Counted from the first letter of the stretch, positions 35,771 to 45,459 are shown. The stretch: DNA of 64,000 nt from Phenylobacterium sp. (GCF_030680185.1 NZ_JAUXVZ010000055.1:62001-126000), one strand, 5' to 3'. Numbers and translations are program-made. Notes: generated by a model not told the origin, from the letters alone.

Positions 35771-38164
35771 TTAGAAGCTGGTGTCGAGGCGCAGATAGTA
35801 CATCGCCCCGTTGGTGTCGTAGGGCGAGTTCCGCGAGTAGACGAGCCCGCGGCTGGCCTGGAACACCGCCTCGTCGGGATAGGAGTCGAGCACGTTCTCG
35901 GCCCCGATCCGGATGGTGACGAACTCCGACGGGGCGTAGCTCAGCGCCAGGTCGAAGAAGGTCATCGCCCCGAAGTCCTGGAAGATGTCGCCGGTGGCGT
36001 TGCCGGTGGAGTCCGTCCAGGAGCCGTAGTAGCGCATACGGCCCAGGACCTCGAAAGGCCCGACGCCGTAGGTGGCCGAGGCGGTCGCATTGTGCTGCGG
36101 CCGGGACTCCTCGAACAGGCGCTGCTGGGTCGGATTGGCGGCGATGGACCCGGCCGTGACCTCGGTCTCGTTGTAGTTATAGGCGCCCGTCAGATTGAGC
36201 CGGCCCGCCCCCAGGTTGCGGTCATAGGCGCCCACCACGTCGACGCCGCGGGTGCGGGTGTCGAAGTCGTTGGCGAACCAGCTGATGCGGGTGAAGGCCG
36301 AGGCGCCGGGCACGCCGGCGGCCACCAGCTGTGCGCGGATGGCCGGTGTCACGGTGATCCCGGCCGAAGACGAGAAGCGGTCGCTGACATCGATCTGGTA
36401 GGCGTCGATGGAGCCGGAGAAACCCAGGTCCGTGCGCCAGGTCAGGCCCGCGGTGATGGTCTCGGAGGTTTCCGGCTCCAGCGGCTCGGCGCCCAGGAAC
36501 GCCGCCACCGGATTGGTTGGCGACAGCCGGCCAGAGGTGAAGAGCTGCAGGGTCACCGTGTCCAGCCCTTGCGAGGTGCTGGTGGAGTTCAGCTGGCCAG
36601 GCGTGGGCGCGCGGAAGCCGCTGGACCAGGCGCCGCGCACGGCCAGATTGTCCGTCAGCGCGTAGCGGCTTGCGACCTTGCCGTTCACCGTGTCGCCGAA
36701 TTCCGAGAAGTCCTCATAGCGAAGCGCGCCGCCCAGGCTCCAGGCGTCCGTCAGTTGAGCCTCGACGTCCACATAGGCGGCATAGCTCTCCTGCTGCCAT
36801 TCGCCGGCCTGGATGTCGCTGAAGCCCGGGAAGCCGTTCGAGGCCGGAGCCAGGCCAAAGGCCGCGCCGGGGCCCACCGCGTAGGACTCGGGGTCGCCGG
36901 AGCGGATCGCATAGGTCTCCACACGACGCTCGGCGCCGAAGGCGAGGTTCAGCGGCGCGGCCAGGGCGCCGATGTCCATGCGGTAGACCGCATCGGCGTT
37001 CAGGTTGAATTCCGACTGCACCAGTCGGCCGAGATCAAAATCGGTGGGGCTGTTGGGGCCGAGCGAGGCGTTGATGGTGTTGTTGAGGAAGAATGCCGTG
37101 TCGTTGCGCCCATAGGACGCGCTCAGGTCCCAGGTGAAGTTCCCCGTCACGTCCCGGAAGCCGGCCAGGGTCTGATAGTCCTCGGACTCGACGCCCTCGA
37201 TGGGGGTGAAGCCGGCGGGATAGATGCTGCGCAGGTCAAAGCCCGGAAAGGCCGCGGTGACGCCATAGATGCCGGGATTGGCCGCGGGGTTGCGCCAGTT
37301 GATGTCGTTGACGCCCTCGGTCTCGGTATAGGTGACAAAGCCGTAGAACTCGCCGGCTTCGCCGGTGTCGACCACCGTATTGAGACCGAGCGCGCGGGTC
37401 TCCAGGTCCGGATTGCCCCAGCGCTGCACCGGGTTAGGGACCTGCAGGGCCGGGTTGGCCGCCTGGAAATCGATGGCGTCCTGCCGTTGGCGAGAGCGCG
37501 AGGTGGCCTCGGCGTCCGACCATTCGGCGGTCAGGTTGAAGTTGGCCGAACCGATCTCGACGCCGGCCTGCATACCGGCGCGATAGGTCACGCCGTCGCC
37601 TTCGGCGAACTGCCCGGCCTGGGCGAAGCCGCGCACGCCCGGCTGGTCATTGAGGATGATGTTGATGACCCCGGCGATGGCGTCGGAGCCATATTGGGCC
37701 GATGCGCCGTCCCGCAGGACCTCGATCCGCTTCACCGCATAGGAGGGAATCTGGGCCAGGTCAGCACCCTGGGCGCCCCTTGATCCCAGAAAGGCCGAGC
37801 GGTGGAAACGCTTGCCGTTGACCAGGACCAGGGTCTGGTCGGGCGACAGGCTGCGCAGGGTGGCGGGCCGCACGAACTGCAAGCCATCAGAGGTCGGCAG
37901 GCGCTGGACGATGAAGGACGGGATTTGCTGGGCCAGGTTCTCGCCGAGTTGCGCAGTGGCCGAGCCCTGGATGGTCTTTTCAGACAGGACATCGACCGGG
38001 GCGAGGGTCTCGAACTGGGTTCGACCCAGTTCCCGCGTGCCCGTGACAATGACCTCATCGACGGTGGCCGCGTCGTCGGCCATGGCTTGGCCGCCGAGGG
38101 CGCCGATTGCCATGCTGATCGCAACCGTTGCGTACAGTCTGCGCTTCAGACCCAGATAGTGCAT
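35771..38164 (-). CDS. TonB-dependent outer-membrane receptor
   Basis: A 797-residue precursor with a signal peptide to about residue 29, a TonB box DEVIVTG (about 36-42), a plug domain containing LSPDQTLVLVNGKRFHR and RIEVLRDGASAQYGSDAIAG, and a 22-strand barrel ending in a C-terminal Phe (LRLDTSF), as needed for outer-membrane insertion. It imports a scarce ligand, powered by TonB-ExbBD. The ligand is not readable; proteins of this type in Caulobacterales often carry peptides, sugars or siderophores. It probably forms a unit with the PLP enzyme downstream. Upstream (38165-38298) are short GC hairpins but no recognised Fur box. Confidence 0.92.
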   Translation of the reverse strand: MHYLGLKRRLYATVAISMAIGALGGQAMADDAATVDEVIVTGTRELGRTQFETLAPVDVLSEKTIQGSATAQLGENLAQQIPSFIVQRLPTSDGLQFVRPATLRSLSPDQTLVLVNGKRFHRSAFLGSRGAQGADLAQIPSYAVKRIEVLRDGASAQYGSDAIAGVINIILNDQPGVRGFAQAGQFAEGDGVTYRAGMQAGVEIGSANFNLTAEWSDAEATSRSRQRQDAIDFQAANPALQVPNPVQRWGNPDLETRALGLNTVVDTGEAGEFYGFVTYTETEGVNDINWRNPAANPGIYGVTAAFPGFDLRSIYPAGFTPIEGVESEDYQTLAGFRDVTGNFTWDLSASYGRNDTAFFLNNTINASLGPNSPTDFDLGRLVQSEFNLNADAVYRMDIGALAAPLNLAFGAERRVETYAIRSGDPESYAVGPGAAFGLAPASNGFPGFSDIQAGEWQQESYAAYVDVEAQLTDAWSLGGALRYEDFSEFGDTVNGKVASRYALTDNLAVRGAWSSGFRAPTPGQLNSTSTSQGLDTVTLQLFTSGRLSPTNPVAAFLGAEPLEPETSETITAGLTWRTDLGFSGSIDAYQIDVSDRFSSSAGITVTPAIRAQLVAAGVPGASAFTRISWFANDFDTRTRGVDVVGAYDRNLGAGRLNLTGAYNYNETEVTAGSIAANPTQQRLFEESRPQHNATASATYGVGPFEVLGRMRYYGSWTDSTGNATGDIFQDFGAMTFFDLALSYAPSEFVTIRIGAENVLDSYPDEAVFQASRGLVYSRNSPYDTNGAMYYLRLDTSF

Positions 38165-38182
38165 TCTTTATCCCCGATTCCT

Positions 38183-38200
38183 CGTCGAGCCTTCTCGACG
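38183..38200. promoter_or_regulatory. Short perfect hairpin upstream of the TonB receptor
   Basis: CGTCGAG and CTCGACG pair (7 bp) around a CCTT loop, 19 bases before the receptor ATG. It may be an operator or an mRNA hairpin near the ribosome site; no protein is suggested. Confidence 0.3.
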
Positions 38201-38298
38201 GCGCCGCTCTGGACCCGGGGAATGACAGCCCCGCGACGGGGGCATGAAGATTTGAGGAGTCGGGGTAACGGGGACAGGCGAACCTGCCCCCGATATGT

Positions 38299-38775
38299 CT
38301 AGAGGGCGGCTTCGACAGCGCCGACAACCTCCGGATCCATCGGCTCGGTGCGCGGACCGAAGGCGCGGATCAGACGACCGTCCTTGCCCACCAGGATCTT
38401 GTGGAAGTTCCACGCCGGCTCGGCGGAGTCGCCCAGTTCGGCCTTGGCCCACTGATAGAAGGGATGGGCTGTTTCGCCCTTCACGTCGGTCTTTGCGGTC
38501 AGGGGGAAGTCGACGCCAAACGTCGTGGCGCAGAACTCGGCGATCTCGGCCTCGGTGCCCGGCTCCTGGCCCGCGAACTGGTTGGAGGGGACCCCCAGCA
38601 CCACCAGGCCCTTGTCGCGATAGTCGCCATAGAGCTTTTCCAGCCCCTCATACTGCGGCGTCAGTCCGCATTTGGAGGCCGTGTTGACCACCAGGACCAC
38701 CTTGTCCTTGAAGGTCGCAAGCGGCAGCTCGCCGCCCTCGATGGCTTGAAACGAATAGTCATAGGCGTCGGCCAT
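38299..38775 (-). CDS. Glutathione peroxidase family protein
   Basis: A 158-residue thiol peroxidase. The peroxidatic residue is Cys36 in NTASKCGLTPQYEGLEKLY (not selenocysteine: the codon is TGC). The remaining tetrad is seen in NQFAGQEPG (Gln) and AWNFHKILVGKDG (Trp-Asn). Bacterial members of this type usually use thioredoxin rather than glutathione. Cytoplasmic, without signal peptide. Separated from the TonB receptor by 134 bases. Confidence 0.93.
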   Translation of the reverse strand: MADAYDYSFQAIEGGELPLATFKDKVVLVVNTASKCGLTPQYEGLEKLYGDYRDKGLVVLGVPSNQFAGQEPGTEAEIAEFCATTFGVDFPLTAKTDVKGETAHPFYQWAKAELGDSAEPAWNFHKILVGKDGRLIRAFGPRTEPMDPEVVGAVEAAL

Positions 38776-38830
38776 GGGCGTCTCCTGTTCATGCAGGCGA
38801 CCAGTCTAGCGCAGACGCCGCCAGGCTTGG

Positions 38831-39760
38831 CTACCGGTCGCCGGCTTCGGTCAGGCCTTGCTCGACGGCCAGGGCCAGGTCCAGGGCGCGGATGGCTTCG
38901 TCAGCGGTCACCACGGGCCGCGGCCCCTCGCCCCGGACGGCGGCGAGAAAGGCCTCGATGCTGGCGCCCAGGGTGTCCTTGGCCGCCGGCGTCTCGGCGA
39001 AGTCGGGGTTGAGGGCGAAGCCGGTGGTGTTGCGAAACTCGCGGGTCAGGAAGTCGATCTCCAGCTCGCCCGAGGGATAGACCAGCTTCATGGTCCGGCG
39101 GCGCGCCTCGGCGACGCGGGAGACATCGAAGACCGCGGTGAAGCCATCATCGAAGGTGACCTCGCTGCGGGCCACATCCCAGGACTCGCTTCGGGAGATG
39201 GCGCCCTCGCCCTCGGCCGTCACCGGCGCGGCCCTGGACAGGGCGAGCGCCAGGTCGAGGTCGTGGATCATCAGGTCCAGCACCACCGAGACATCCAGGC
39301 TTCGCTCGGACGGCGTGCCGTGCCGGACGGCTTCCAGCCGCAGGGGCTGGGCCGTAATGTCGAACAGTCCCATCACCTGGAACAGCACCCGTTCCTGATG
39401 ACCGCAGGCGACCACCAGGTTGCGGCGGGCGGCTTCGGCGGCCAGGGCCTCGGCCTGGGCGACATCGACGCCGATCGGCTTTTCCACATAGACCGATTTG
39501 CCGGCCTTGACCGCCGCCAGGGCCTGCTCGGTGTGCCAGGGGGCGGGCGAGGCCACCGTCACCACGTCGACCGCCTCGAGGAAGGCGTCCAGTTCGGTGA
39601 AGGCGCGGCCGCCCAGGGGCATGGCCAGGGCCGCGCCGCGCTCCGGGTGGGGATCGAGCACGGCGGCCAGGGCGACGCCGGGCAGGCGCGCATACTGTCG
39701 GGCGTGATAGGTCCCGAAGACGCCGGCGCCGATGACGCCGCCTCGCAGGGTCTCGCTCAT
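38831..39760 (-). CDS. Gfo/Idh/MocA family NAD(P)-dependent oxidoreductase
   Basis: A 309-residue protein: Rossmann motif GGVIGAGVFGTYHARQY at the N-terminus, the family signature YVEKPIGVD (about 94-102) whose Lys contacts the cofactor and substrate, and LDLMIHDLDLALAL with the conserved His. The C-terminal half is the usual alpha/beta oligomerisation domain. Substrates in this family are sugars, inositols or sugar nucleotides; none can be chosen here. It starts 102 bases from the next gene and lacks sugar-pathway neighbours. Confidence 0.88.
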   Translation of the reverse strand: MSETLRGGVIGAGVFGTYHARQYARLPGVALAAVLDPHPERGAALAMPLGGRAFTELDAFLEAVDVVTVASPAPWHTEQALAAVKAGKSVYVEKPIGVDVAQAEALAAEAARRNLVVACGHQERVLFQVMGLFDITAQPLRLEAVRHGTPSERSLDVSVVLDLMIHDLDLALALSRAAPVTAEGEGAISRSESWDVARSEVTFDDGFTAVFDVSRVAEARRRTMKLVYPSGELEIDFLTREFRNTTGFALNPDFAETPAAKDTLGASIEAFLAAVRGEGPRPVVTADEAIRALDLALAVEQGLTEAGDR

Positions 39761-39861
39761 ATCAACTCCCGGCCTCGGTCGTGGGGACGTGCGGGCCGCC
39801 TAGCATGATCCGCCAGGGCGGCGCCACAGGCCGAGGCCGCGATACGCTGTCGCCCCAAGCC

Positions 39862-40200
39862 TCAGCGGGCGGTGAGCTCGGTCAGCACCGGCATCGGCTC
39901 GGCGTCCTGGTACTTGAACGTCACCCGCGAGCCAGGCTCCAGCGGCACCTCGGCCAGCACCGTGGCGTAGGCGCGGAATTCCGTCCGGCCGGCCGGCAGG
40001 CCGCCCTCGACGCCCTCGTGGTCGATCGCCGCGGTCCGGCCTTCCAGGGAGGACAGCACGCCGACGCCGCTCAGCTCAGGCCCGGTGGGCACGGCTTCAG
40101 CCTCGGCGCTCGCCGTGGCGCCGCTGGAGGTGTCGGAAGACTGGCCGCAGGCGGCGAGCGCCAGGGTGGCGGCCAGGGCGGCGAACAGGACTGCTCTCAT
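39862..40200 (-). CDS. CusF/CopK-like lipoprotein (metal ligands not conserved)
   Basis: A 112-residue lipoprotein precursor: MRAVLFAALAATLALAAC with lipobox Cys18, a Ser/Thr/Ala-rich spacer, and a C-terminal domain of about 68 residues (GVGVLSSLEGRTAAIDHEGV, later VPLEPGSRVTFKYQ). This pattern resembles the small OB-fold of CusF-type periplasmic copper carriers, including the DHEGV segment. The usual Trp and Met ligands are absent (the segment reads LPAGRTEFRA), so copper binding as in CusF is doubtful. The ATG at 40200 is preferred over upstream in-frame starts because it gives the signal peptide. No copper-efflux genes are nearby. Confidence 0.7.
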   Translation of the reverse strand: MRAVLFAALAATLALAACGQSSDTSSGATASAEAEAVPTGPELSGVGVLSSLEGRTAAIDHEGVEGGLPAGRTEFRAYATVLAEVPLEPGSRVTFKYQDAEPMPVLTELTAR

Positions 40201-40333
40201 CGGGGATTCTCCGGAACCGAACGAAGGCGCACCATAGCCATCTTGTGTGTCTTGTGAACGACCACGCCATTGGCCGGTCCCGGCGGAGGGTCTACAACCA
40301 CCCAAGTTCCCCTCCCCACCGCCGGAGCATGCC

Positions 40334-41236
40334 GTGTCGCGCCTCTTCAGCGCCTATCTGATCGTTGACTGGAGCGCGGCCGCCAAGCCGGGCACCGGGA
40401 CCGATTCCGTCTGGATCGGCGTGCTCAAGCGCGACGTGCGTTTCCGCATGACCTTCGAGTCGCACAATCCCGCGACCCGCGGCGAGGCCGAGAAGCTGTT
40501 GGGGGCGATCCTCGACGATCTGAAGAAGCGCGGCGAACGCGCCCTGCTAGGCTTCGATTTTCCCCTGGGGTTCCCCCGGGGCTTCGCCGCAGGCCTGAAC
40601 CTGGCTGGCGATCCGCCGTGGCCGGCGGTCTGGACCCAGATCGACAAGATGGTCAAGGACAAGGCCGACAACACCAACAACCGGTTCGGCGTCGGCTCGG
40701 AGCTGAACCGCCGGCTGACCGGCGGGCCCTTCCCCTTCTGGGGCTGCCCGCCGAAGGATGCGCTGACCACCCTGCAGCCCAAGCGCACGCGGGCTCACGG
40801 CCCGGACGACCTGCCGGAGTTCCGTCACACAGATGAGGCGGCCAAGGGCGCGGCCTCGATCTGGAAGCTCTATTACAACGGTTCCGTCGGCGGTCAGGCC
40901 CTGCTGGGCATTCCGGCGGTCAGGCGCCTGAAGGCCGCCCGCGGCGAGGCCGTGCGCCTGTGGCCCTTCGAAACCGGGTTCAAGGCCCTGACCGATGCGG
41001 ACCTCGACGGGGTCGAGGCGGTGGTGGCGGAGATCTATCCGTCCCTGCTGAACATCAAGGCGCCGCCCGGCGAGGTGAAGGACCTGGTGCAGGTGCGCGA
41101 GACGGCCGAGCATTTCGCCCGCCTGGACGAGTCTGGGAAGCTGGCCGAGCTGTTCGCCGCGCCGCCCGGCGTGGACGACGCCGTGCTGGCCGAAGCCGAG
41201 CGCGAAGAAGGCTGGATTCTCGGCGCCGGGCGCTGA
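40334..41236 (+). CDS. Conserved protein of unknown function, DUF429-like
   Basis: A 300-residue soluble protein. The start SRLFSAYLIVDWSAAAKPGTG and later ALLGFDFPLGFPRGFA resemble the DUF429 group, predicted to have an RNase H-like fold with acidic residues in the first strand and in the GFDFPLG strand; AVVAEIYPSLL would be a third acidic site. Some database members carry a misleading cobalamin-synthesis label; I see no support for that role. Start is GTG at 40334. Monocistronic, convergent with the MATE gene. Confidence 0.7.
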   Translation: MSRLFSAYLIVDWSAAAKPGTGTDSVWIGVLKRDVRFRMTFESHNPATRGEAEKLLGAILDDLKKRGERALLGFDFPLGFPRGFAAGLNLAGDPPWPAVWTQIDKMVKDKADNTNNRFGVGSELNRRLTGGPFPFWGCPPKDALTTLQPKRTRAHGPDDLPEFRHTDEAAKGAASIWKLYYNGSVGGQALLGIPAVRRLKAARGEAVRLWPFETGFKALTDADLDGVEAVVAEIYPSLLNIKAPPGEVKDLVQVRETAEHFARLDESGKLAELFAAPPGVDDAVLAEAEREEGWILGAGR

Positions 41237-41248
41237 GCCGACATCGCC

Positions 41249-42634
41249 TCAGAGCGGCCGGAGCGACAGCCGCCAGAACCGCCAGCCCAGCAGGCCGGCC
41301 GAAATCAGGCTGGCGATAATCACAGCCCAGACGAGGCCGGTGACGCCCATCCCCATGGGCAGGGCCAACCACCAGGCCAGCGGCATCATGATCAGGATGT
41401 AGCTGGTCAGGTGGGTGAAGGTGGGCAGCCAGACATCCCCCCTCGCCCGTAGCGCCTGGGCGATCACCACCTGCAGGCCATCGGCCAGCAGGAAGAGGCA
41501 GGACAGCGCCAGGGCGGCGGCGGCCACCGCGATCACCTGCGGGTCGGTGGTGTAGGCCGCCGCGATCCACGGCGCGGCCGGCCAGATCACCAGGGAGATG
41601 ATGGCGCCGAACACGGCGGTGACGGCGAAGCCCAACAGGCCGGCGCGGACGACGCCCTGGCGCTCGCGGGCGCCATAGGCGCTGCTGACCAGAACGGCCG
41701 TGGCCGTGGCCAGGCCCAACGGAGCCATGAAGACCAGGGACACCACGTTCAGCACCACCGTCCAGGCGGCCAGGGCCAGCACGCCGATCCAGCCGGCGAC
41801 GACGTTGAGCGAGGCGAAGGCGGCCACCTCGAAGAAGTTCGACGCCCCGGCCCCATAGCCGATCTTGCGCTGCTCGGCCTCGGCCCGGCGATCGGCGGCC
41901 GGCTTGTCGAAGACCCCCAGTTCGCGGGCTTCGGGCATACGCGCAATATAGACGAGCAGGCCGACCACCAGAAAGGCCCGGGCCGCAAAGGTGGCCCAGC
42001 CGGCGCCCACCGCGCCCAGGGCCGGCAGGCCGAAGACGCCAGGGACCAGCAGCAGCAGGAAGGCCAGGTTGACGATGTTGGCCAGCCACATGATCACCAT
42101 GGCCGGGCCAGGCCGCGACAGGCCCTCCAGCCAGAAGCTGGCGGCGCAGGCCAGGACATAGGTGGGCAGCGAAAGCGCGAAGATGATCACCGGTCCCACC
42201 GAACCGGCGGCCAGACCAGGCTCCAGACCGATGCGGGTCAGCCCCCAGGGCGCGACGATGACCAGGACCAGCATGGACGCCAGGCCAATCCAGCCCCCAT
42301 AGACCAGGCCCCGGCGCAGGACGGCGCCGGCCTGATGGCGTCGCCCCTCCCCCACGGCGCGGGCGGTCATCACCTGGACGCCGGTGAGCAGCCCGATGGC
42401 CATGGTGAGGATCACCGAGGTCGGCGCCCAGGCCATGGCGTGGAACCCCAGCTCCACGGCTGAATATCGGCCGACCACGATGGCGTCCATCAGGCCCATG
42501 GTCATGATGCCCAGGCGCGCAAGCACCACCGGCCCCGACAGCTTCAGGAGCTGGGCGAGGTCGAGACGCACGGGACTGAGGCGCGCGCCCGAAGGCGGCG
42601 CGAGGGGGGCCGCAGGACCGGCCATGGCTGTCAC
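41249..42634 (-). CDS. MATE family efflux transporter
   Basis: A 461-residue, twelve-span membrane protein. The N-terminal half begins LLKLSGPVVLARLGIMTMGL with MDAIVVGRYSAVELG and the second half repeats the arrangement, as in MATE Na+/H+-drug antiporters. GVQVMTARAVGEGRRHQAG is the conserved cytoplasmic loop after helix 2. Substrates typically include cationic drugs and dyes. It lies 116 bases downstream of the DAHP synthase gene on the same strand, with a GC hairpin between. Confidence 0.93.
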   Translation of the reverse strand: MTAMAGPAAPLAPPSGARLSPVRLDLAQLLKLSGPVVLARLGIMTMGLMDAIVVGRYSAVELGFHAMAWAPTSVILTMAIGLLTGVQVMTARAVGEGRRHQAGAVLRRGLVYGGWIGLASMLVLVIVAPWGLTRIGLEPGLAAGSVGPVIIFALSLPTYVLACAASFWLEGLSRPGPAMVIMWLANIVNLAFLLLLVPGVFGLPALGAVGAGWATFAARAFLVVGLLVYIARMPEARELGVFDKPAADRRAEAEQRKIGYGAGASNFFEVAAFASLNVVAGWIGVLALAAWTVVLNVVSLVFMAPLGLATATAVLVSSAYGARERQGVVRAGLLGFAVTAVFGAIISLVIWPAAPWIAAAYTTDPQVIAVAAAALALSCLFLLADGLQVVIAQALRARGDVWLPTFTHLTSYILIMMPLAWWLALPMGMGVTGLVWAVIIASLISAGLLGWRFWRLSLRPL

Positions 42635-42726
42635 CAGATGTCAAAGAGGCGCGGAAGGTGAGCGTCGCATCAGCCCGTGGCAAGGCTGGCGCGACCGCTC
42701 CCCGAAATGCCGCCCGTGTGGTTGCC

Positions 42727-42744
42727 CCCGGGCCACAGCCCGGG
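42727..42744 (-). terminator. GC-rich hairpin after aroF
   Basis: CCCGGGC and GCCCGGG pair perfectly (7 bp) around a CACA loop, 6 bases past the DAHP synthase stop on the minus strand. No U-tract follows; likely a weak terminator or an mRNA-stabilising hairpin. Confidence 0.4.
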
Positions 42745-42750
42745 ACCGGT

Positions 42751-44130
42751 TCAGACCGCTGCGCGGCGGGCCATGTCCACCCGGTCTTCCTTGAGCTTTT
42801 CGGCCACCAGGAAAGCCAGTTCCAAGGCTTGCTCGCCATTGAGGCGGGGGTCGCAATGGGTGTGGTAGCGGTCGGCCAGATCGCCTTCGGTCAGGGCGCG
42901 CGCGCCGCCCAGGCATTCGGTGACGTTCTGGCCGGTCATCTCCAGGTGCACGCCGCCGGGATGCACGCCCTCGGCCTTGGCGATCTCCACGAAGGACTTC
43001 ACCTCCGACAGGATGCGGTCGAAGGGCCGCGTCTTATAGCCATTGGCGGCCGTCAGCGTATTGCCGTGCATCGGATCGATGGCCCAGACGACATTGCGGC
43101 CGCCCGCCTTGGTGGCTTGCATCAGGCGCGGCAGGCGATCGGCGATCTTGTCGTGACCGAACCGGCCATAGAGGGTCAAGCGGCCAGCCTCGTTAGCGGG
43201 GCTCAGCGCATCGATCAGGCGCAGCAGCTCGTCCGGCTCCAGGGTCGGGCCGACCTTGACGCCGATGGGGTTCTTCACCCCGCGGCAGAATTCCACATGG
43301 GCGCCGTCGAGCTGGCGGGTCCGCTCGCCGTTCCACTGCAGGTGGGCCGAGGTGTCGGTCGAGTCGCCCGAGGTGGAATCGACGCGGGTCATGGCCTCTT
43401 CAAAGCCCAGCAGAAGGGCCTCGTGGCAGGTGAAGAACTCCACCCGGTGCAGGTCGGGATGGCTGTCGGGGGTGACGCCGATGGCGGCCATGAAGGTCAG
43501 GGCTTCGCTGATCTTCTCCGACAGCTCGCGATAGCGGGCGCCCTGCGGGCTGTCATTGACGAAGCCCAGGGTCCAGCGGTGGATGTTGTAGAGGTCGGCA
43601 TAGCCGCCGCCGGCGAAGGCCCGCAGCAGGTTCAGCGTCGAGGAGGACTGGGCGTAGGCCTTCAGCAGGCGCTCCGGATCCGGCGCGCGAGCCTCCGGGG
43701 TGAACTCCATGCCGTTGATATTGTCGCCGCGATAGGAGGGCAGCTCGACATCGCCGATCTTCTCCACCGGCGAGGAGCGCGGCTTGGCGAACTGCCCGGC
43801 CATGCGGCCCACCTTCACCACCGGCTTGCCGCCGGCGAAGGTCAGCACCACCGCCATCTGCAGGATCAGGCGGAAGGTGTCGCGGATATTGTCGGCGTGG
43901 AATTCCTTGAAGCTCTCGGCGCAGTCGCCGCCCTGTAGCAGGAAGGCGCGCCCCTCGGCCACGTCGCCCAGCAGCGACTTCAGCCGCCGGGCCTCGCCGG
44001 CGAACACCAGGGGCGGCATGCCGCGCAGGGTCTGCTCGACCTGAGTCACGGCCGCGGCGTCCGGATAGTCTTCCGGAATGTGCTTGGCGGGTTTGGCGCG
44101 CCAGGAGGACGGCTTCCAGGTCTCGCTCAT
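42751..44130 (-). CDS. Class II 3-deoxy-7-phosphoheptulonate synthase
   Basis: A 459-residue class II (plant/mycobacterial-type) DAHP synthase, the entry enzyme of the shikimate pathway joining phosphoenolpyruvate and erythrose 4-phosphate. Family motifs: [26 protein letters not shown], the metal-site [12 protein letters not shown], and IDPMHGNT, with a C-terminal [18 protein letters not shown]. There is no fused chorismate mutase. It follows the O-antigen-ligase-like gene by 81 bases. No leader peptide or attenuator rich in aromatic codons was noticed upstream. Confidence 0.95.
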   Translation of the reverse strand: MSETWKPSSWRAKPAKHIPEDYPDAAAVTQVEQTLRGMPPLVFAGEARRLKSLLGDVAEGRAFLLQGGDCAESFKEFHADNIRDTFRLILQMAVVLTFAGGKPVVKVGRMAGQFAKPRSSPVEKIGDVELPSYRGDNINGMEFTPEARAPDPERLLKAYAQSSSTLNLLRAFAGGGYADLYNIHRWTLGFVNDSPQGARYRELSEKISEALTFMAAIGVTPDSHPDLHRVEFFTCHEALLLGFEEAMTRVDSTSGDSTDTSAHLQWNGERTRQLDGAHVEFCRGVKNPIGVKVGPTLEPDELLRLIDALSPANEAGRLTLYGRFGHDKIADRLPRLMQATKAGGRNVVWAIDPMHGNTLTAANGYKTRPFDRILSEVKSFVEIAKAEGVHPGGVHLEMTGQNVTECLGGARALTEGDLADRYHTHCDPRLNGEQALELAFLVAEKLKEDRVDMARRAAV

Positions 44131-44211
44131 CGGTCTGCTACTCCGCTTCGCCCGTGTGGCGAGGCAAGGCGCGGGCCAGCTAGGTCCCGCAAGGAATGAA
44201 AGACGCGCCTT

Positions 44212-45459
44212 CTACTCCGATATGGGGCGCGAGGTCGATGCTCTGCGCGTCGCCAGCGCCGTCGCCGGCTTCGGCGCTCTGGCCGGCAGGCGCTGAGCCG
44301 CAGCCGTGACGACCACGGCCAGGGCGCCCAGCGCCAGCCACCACTCCTGCCACACGCCGAAACTGACGGCGGCGAAGGTCAGGTAGCTGACGGCCGCAGC
44401 CGCGCCGGCCGCCGCGCCCAAGTCGGCCTGGGGCCGCTCAAGGCGGTGGAAAATGGCGACCCAGAAGACTGTCGCGGCGGCCGCGCCGATCACACCCAGC
44501 TCCAGCCAGATCTGCAGGGCGCCATTGTGGGGATGCAGGCGGATGCCGGGACCGAACATGCGGCTGGCGTCCAGACCCCAGCCGCGCAGGGGTTTGTCGC
44601 CGATCCAGTCGACCGCATAGCTCCAATAGTCCATGCGCATGCTCCAGGAGAGGCTGACCATCTCCTGAGCCTGGCCATAAACGCCCTGGGCGCGCAGGCC
44701 CCAGACGATCAGGGGCGTGGCGAGGAAAAAGACCGCTGCGCCAGCCGCCAGGCCTCGGGGCGCAAGCTTCGGCCAATGATAGACCGCGGCGCCGGCGGCG
44801 CTGGCCAGGGCCAGGGCGATGATCGGCGCGTCCGCCTTCAGCCCCGCGGCGCCGGCGACGATCCCGGCCGCCATCAGGACGGCCAGCTGCCACCAGCCGA
44901 CCCGCACGGCCGCGAGCGCGGCGGGCGCCCAGAGCACGGCCAGGACGAAGACGCCCTGGGCGACGTTGCGAACGGCCAGGTCTGGCCGAATGGGATCGCC
45001 GATCGCCTGACGCACCGCCTGATAGAGCGCCGCCCCCGTCACGGCCTCGACAATGATCATCGTCGCCAGGGCCGAGACGCCCCACATGAAGAGCACCATG
45101 GCCCGGCCCAAGCCCTCGGGCGTGGCGCGGCTTACGGCGCTATAGGCGGCCCAGTAGAGCACGGCCTGGCTGATCAGTTTGGCGGCGTTGGAGCTCCAGA
45201 GCGCCTCGGGTCTGTAGGGACTCCAGAGCATCGACCCGCAGGCCCAGATCATCAGCACCAGCAGGGCAAGGGCGGCGGGTCGATCCACCTCGGTCACGCG
45301 AATGGCCGGCAGGCACAGCAGGCCCACAATGCTCAGTAGCACAGCAAAGCCGAGCGGACCAAGCCAGCCCACCAGGCCGGTCAACACCGCGGCGAAGGCC
45401 AGGACCCAGCCGCACCAACGGGCGAACCCCGGTCCGCTGATCCAGGCCTGTCCTGTCAC
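44212..45459 (-). CDS. O-antigen ligase/polymerase-like membrane protein
   Basis: A 415-residue integral membrane protein with about ten to twelve hydrophobic segments. The large periplasmic loop contains RGWGLDASRMFGPGIRLHPH, then NGALQIWLELGVIGA, the conserved His and Glu pattern of the Wzy_C/WaaL superfamily that joins or polymerises surface polysaccharides. Substrate cannot be given. Its start overlaps the stop of glutathione reductase by four bases, an unusual operon partner, and no glycosyltransferases adjoin it. Confidence 0.82.
   Translation of the reverse strand: MTGQAWISGPGFARWCGWVLAFAAVLTGLVGWLGPLGFAVLLSIVGLLCLPAIRVTEVDRPAALALLVLMIWACGSMLWSPYRPEALWSSNAAKLISQAVLYWAAYSAVSRATPEGLGRAMVLFMWGVSALATMIIVEAVTGAALYQAVRQAIGDPIRPDLAVRNVAQGVFVLAVLWAPAALAAVRVGWWQLAVLMAAGIVAGAAGLKADAPIIALALASAAGAAVYHWPKLAPRGLAAGAAVFFLATPLIVWGLRAQGVYGQAQEMVSLSWSMRMDYWSYAVDWIGDKPLRGWGLDASRMFGPGIRLHPHNGALQIWLELGVIGAAAATVFWVAIFHRLERPQADLGAAAGAAAAVSYLTFAAVSFGVWQEWWLALGALAVVVTAAAQRLPARAPKPATALATRRASTSRPISE

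Noticed and set aside
35564..37783. 739-codon open frame antisense to the TonB receptor
   Set aside because: It is a GC-driven shadow of the receptor gene, which has a signal peptide, plug, barrel and terminal Phe.
38299..38775. Selenocysteine glutathione peroxidase
   Set aside because: The active-site codon is TGC (Cys), not TGA, and there is no sign of a SECIS element.
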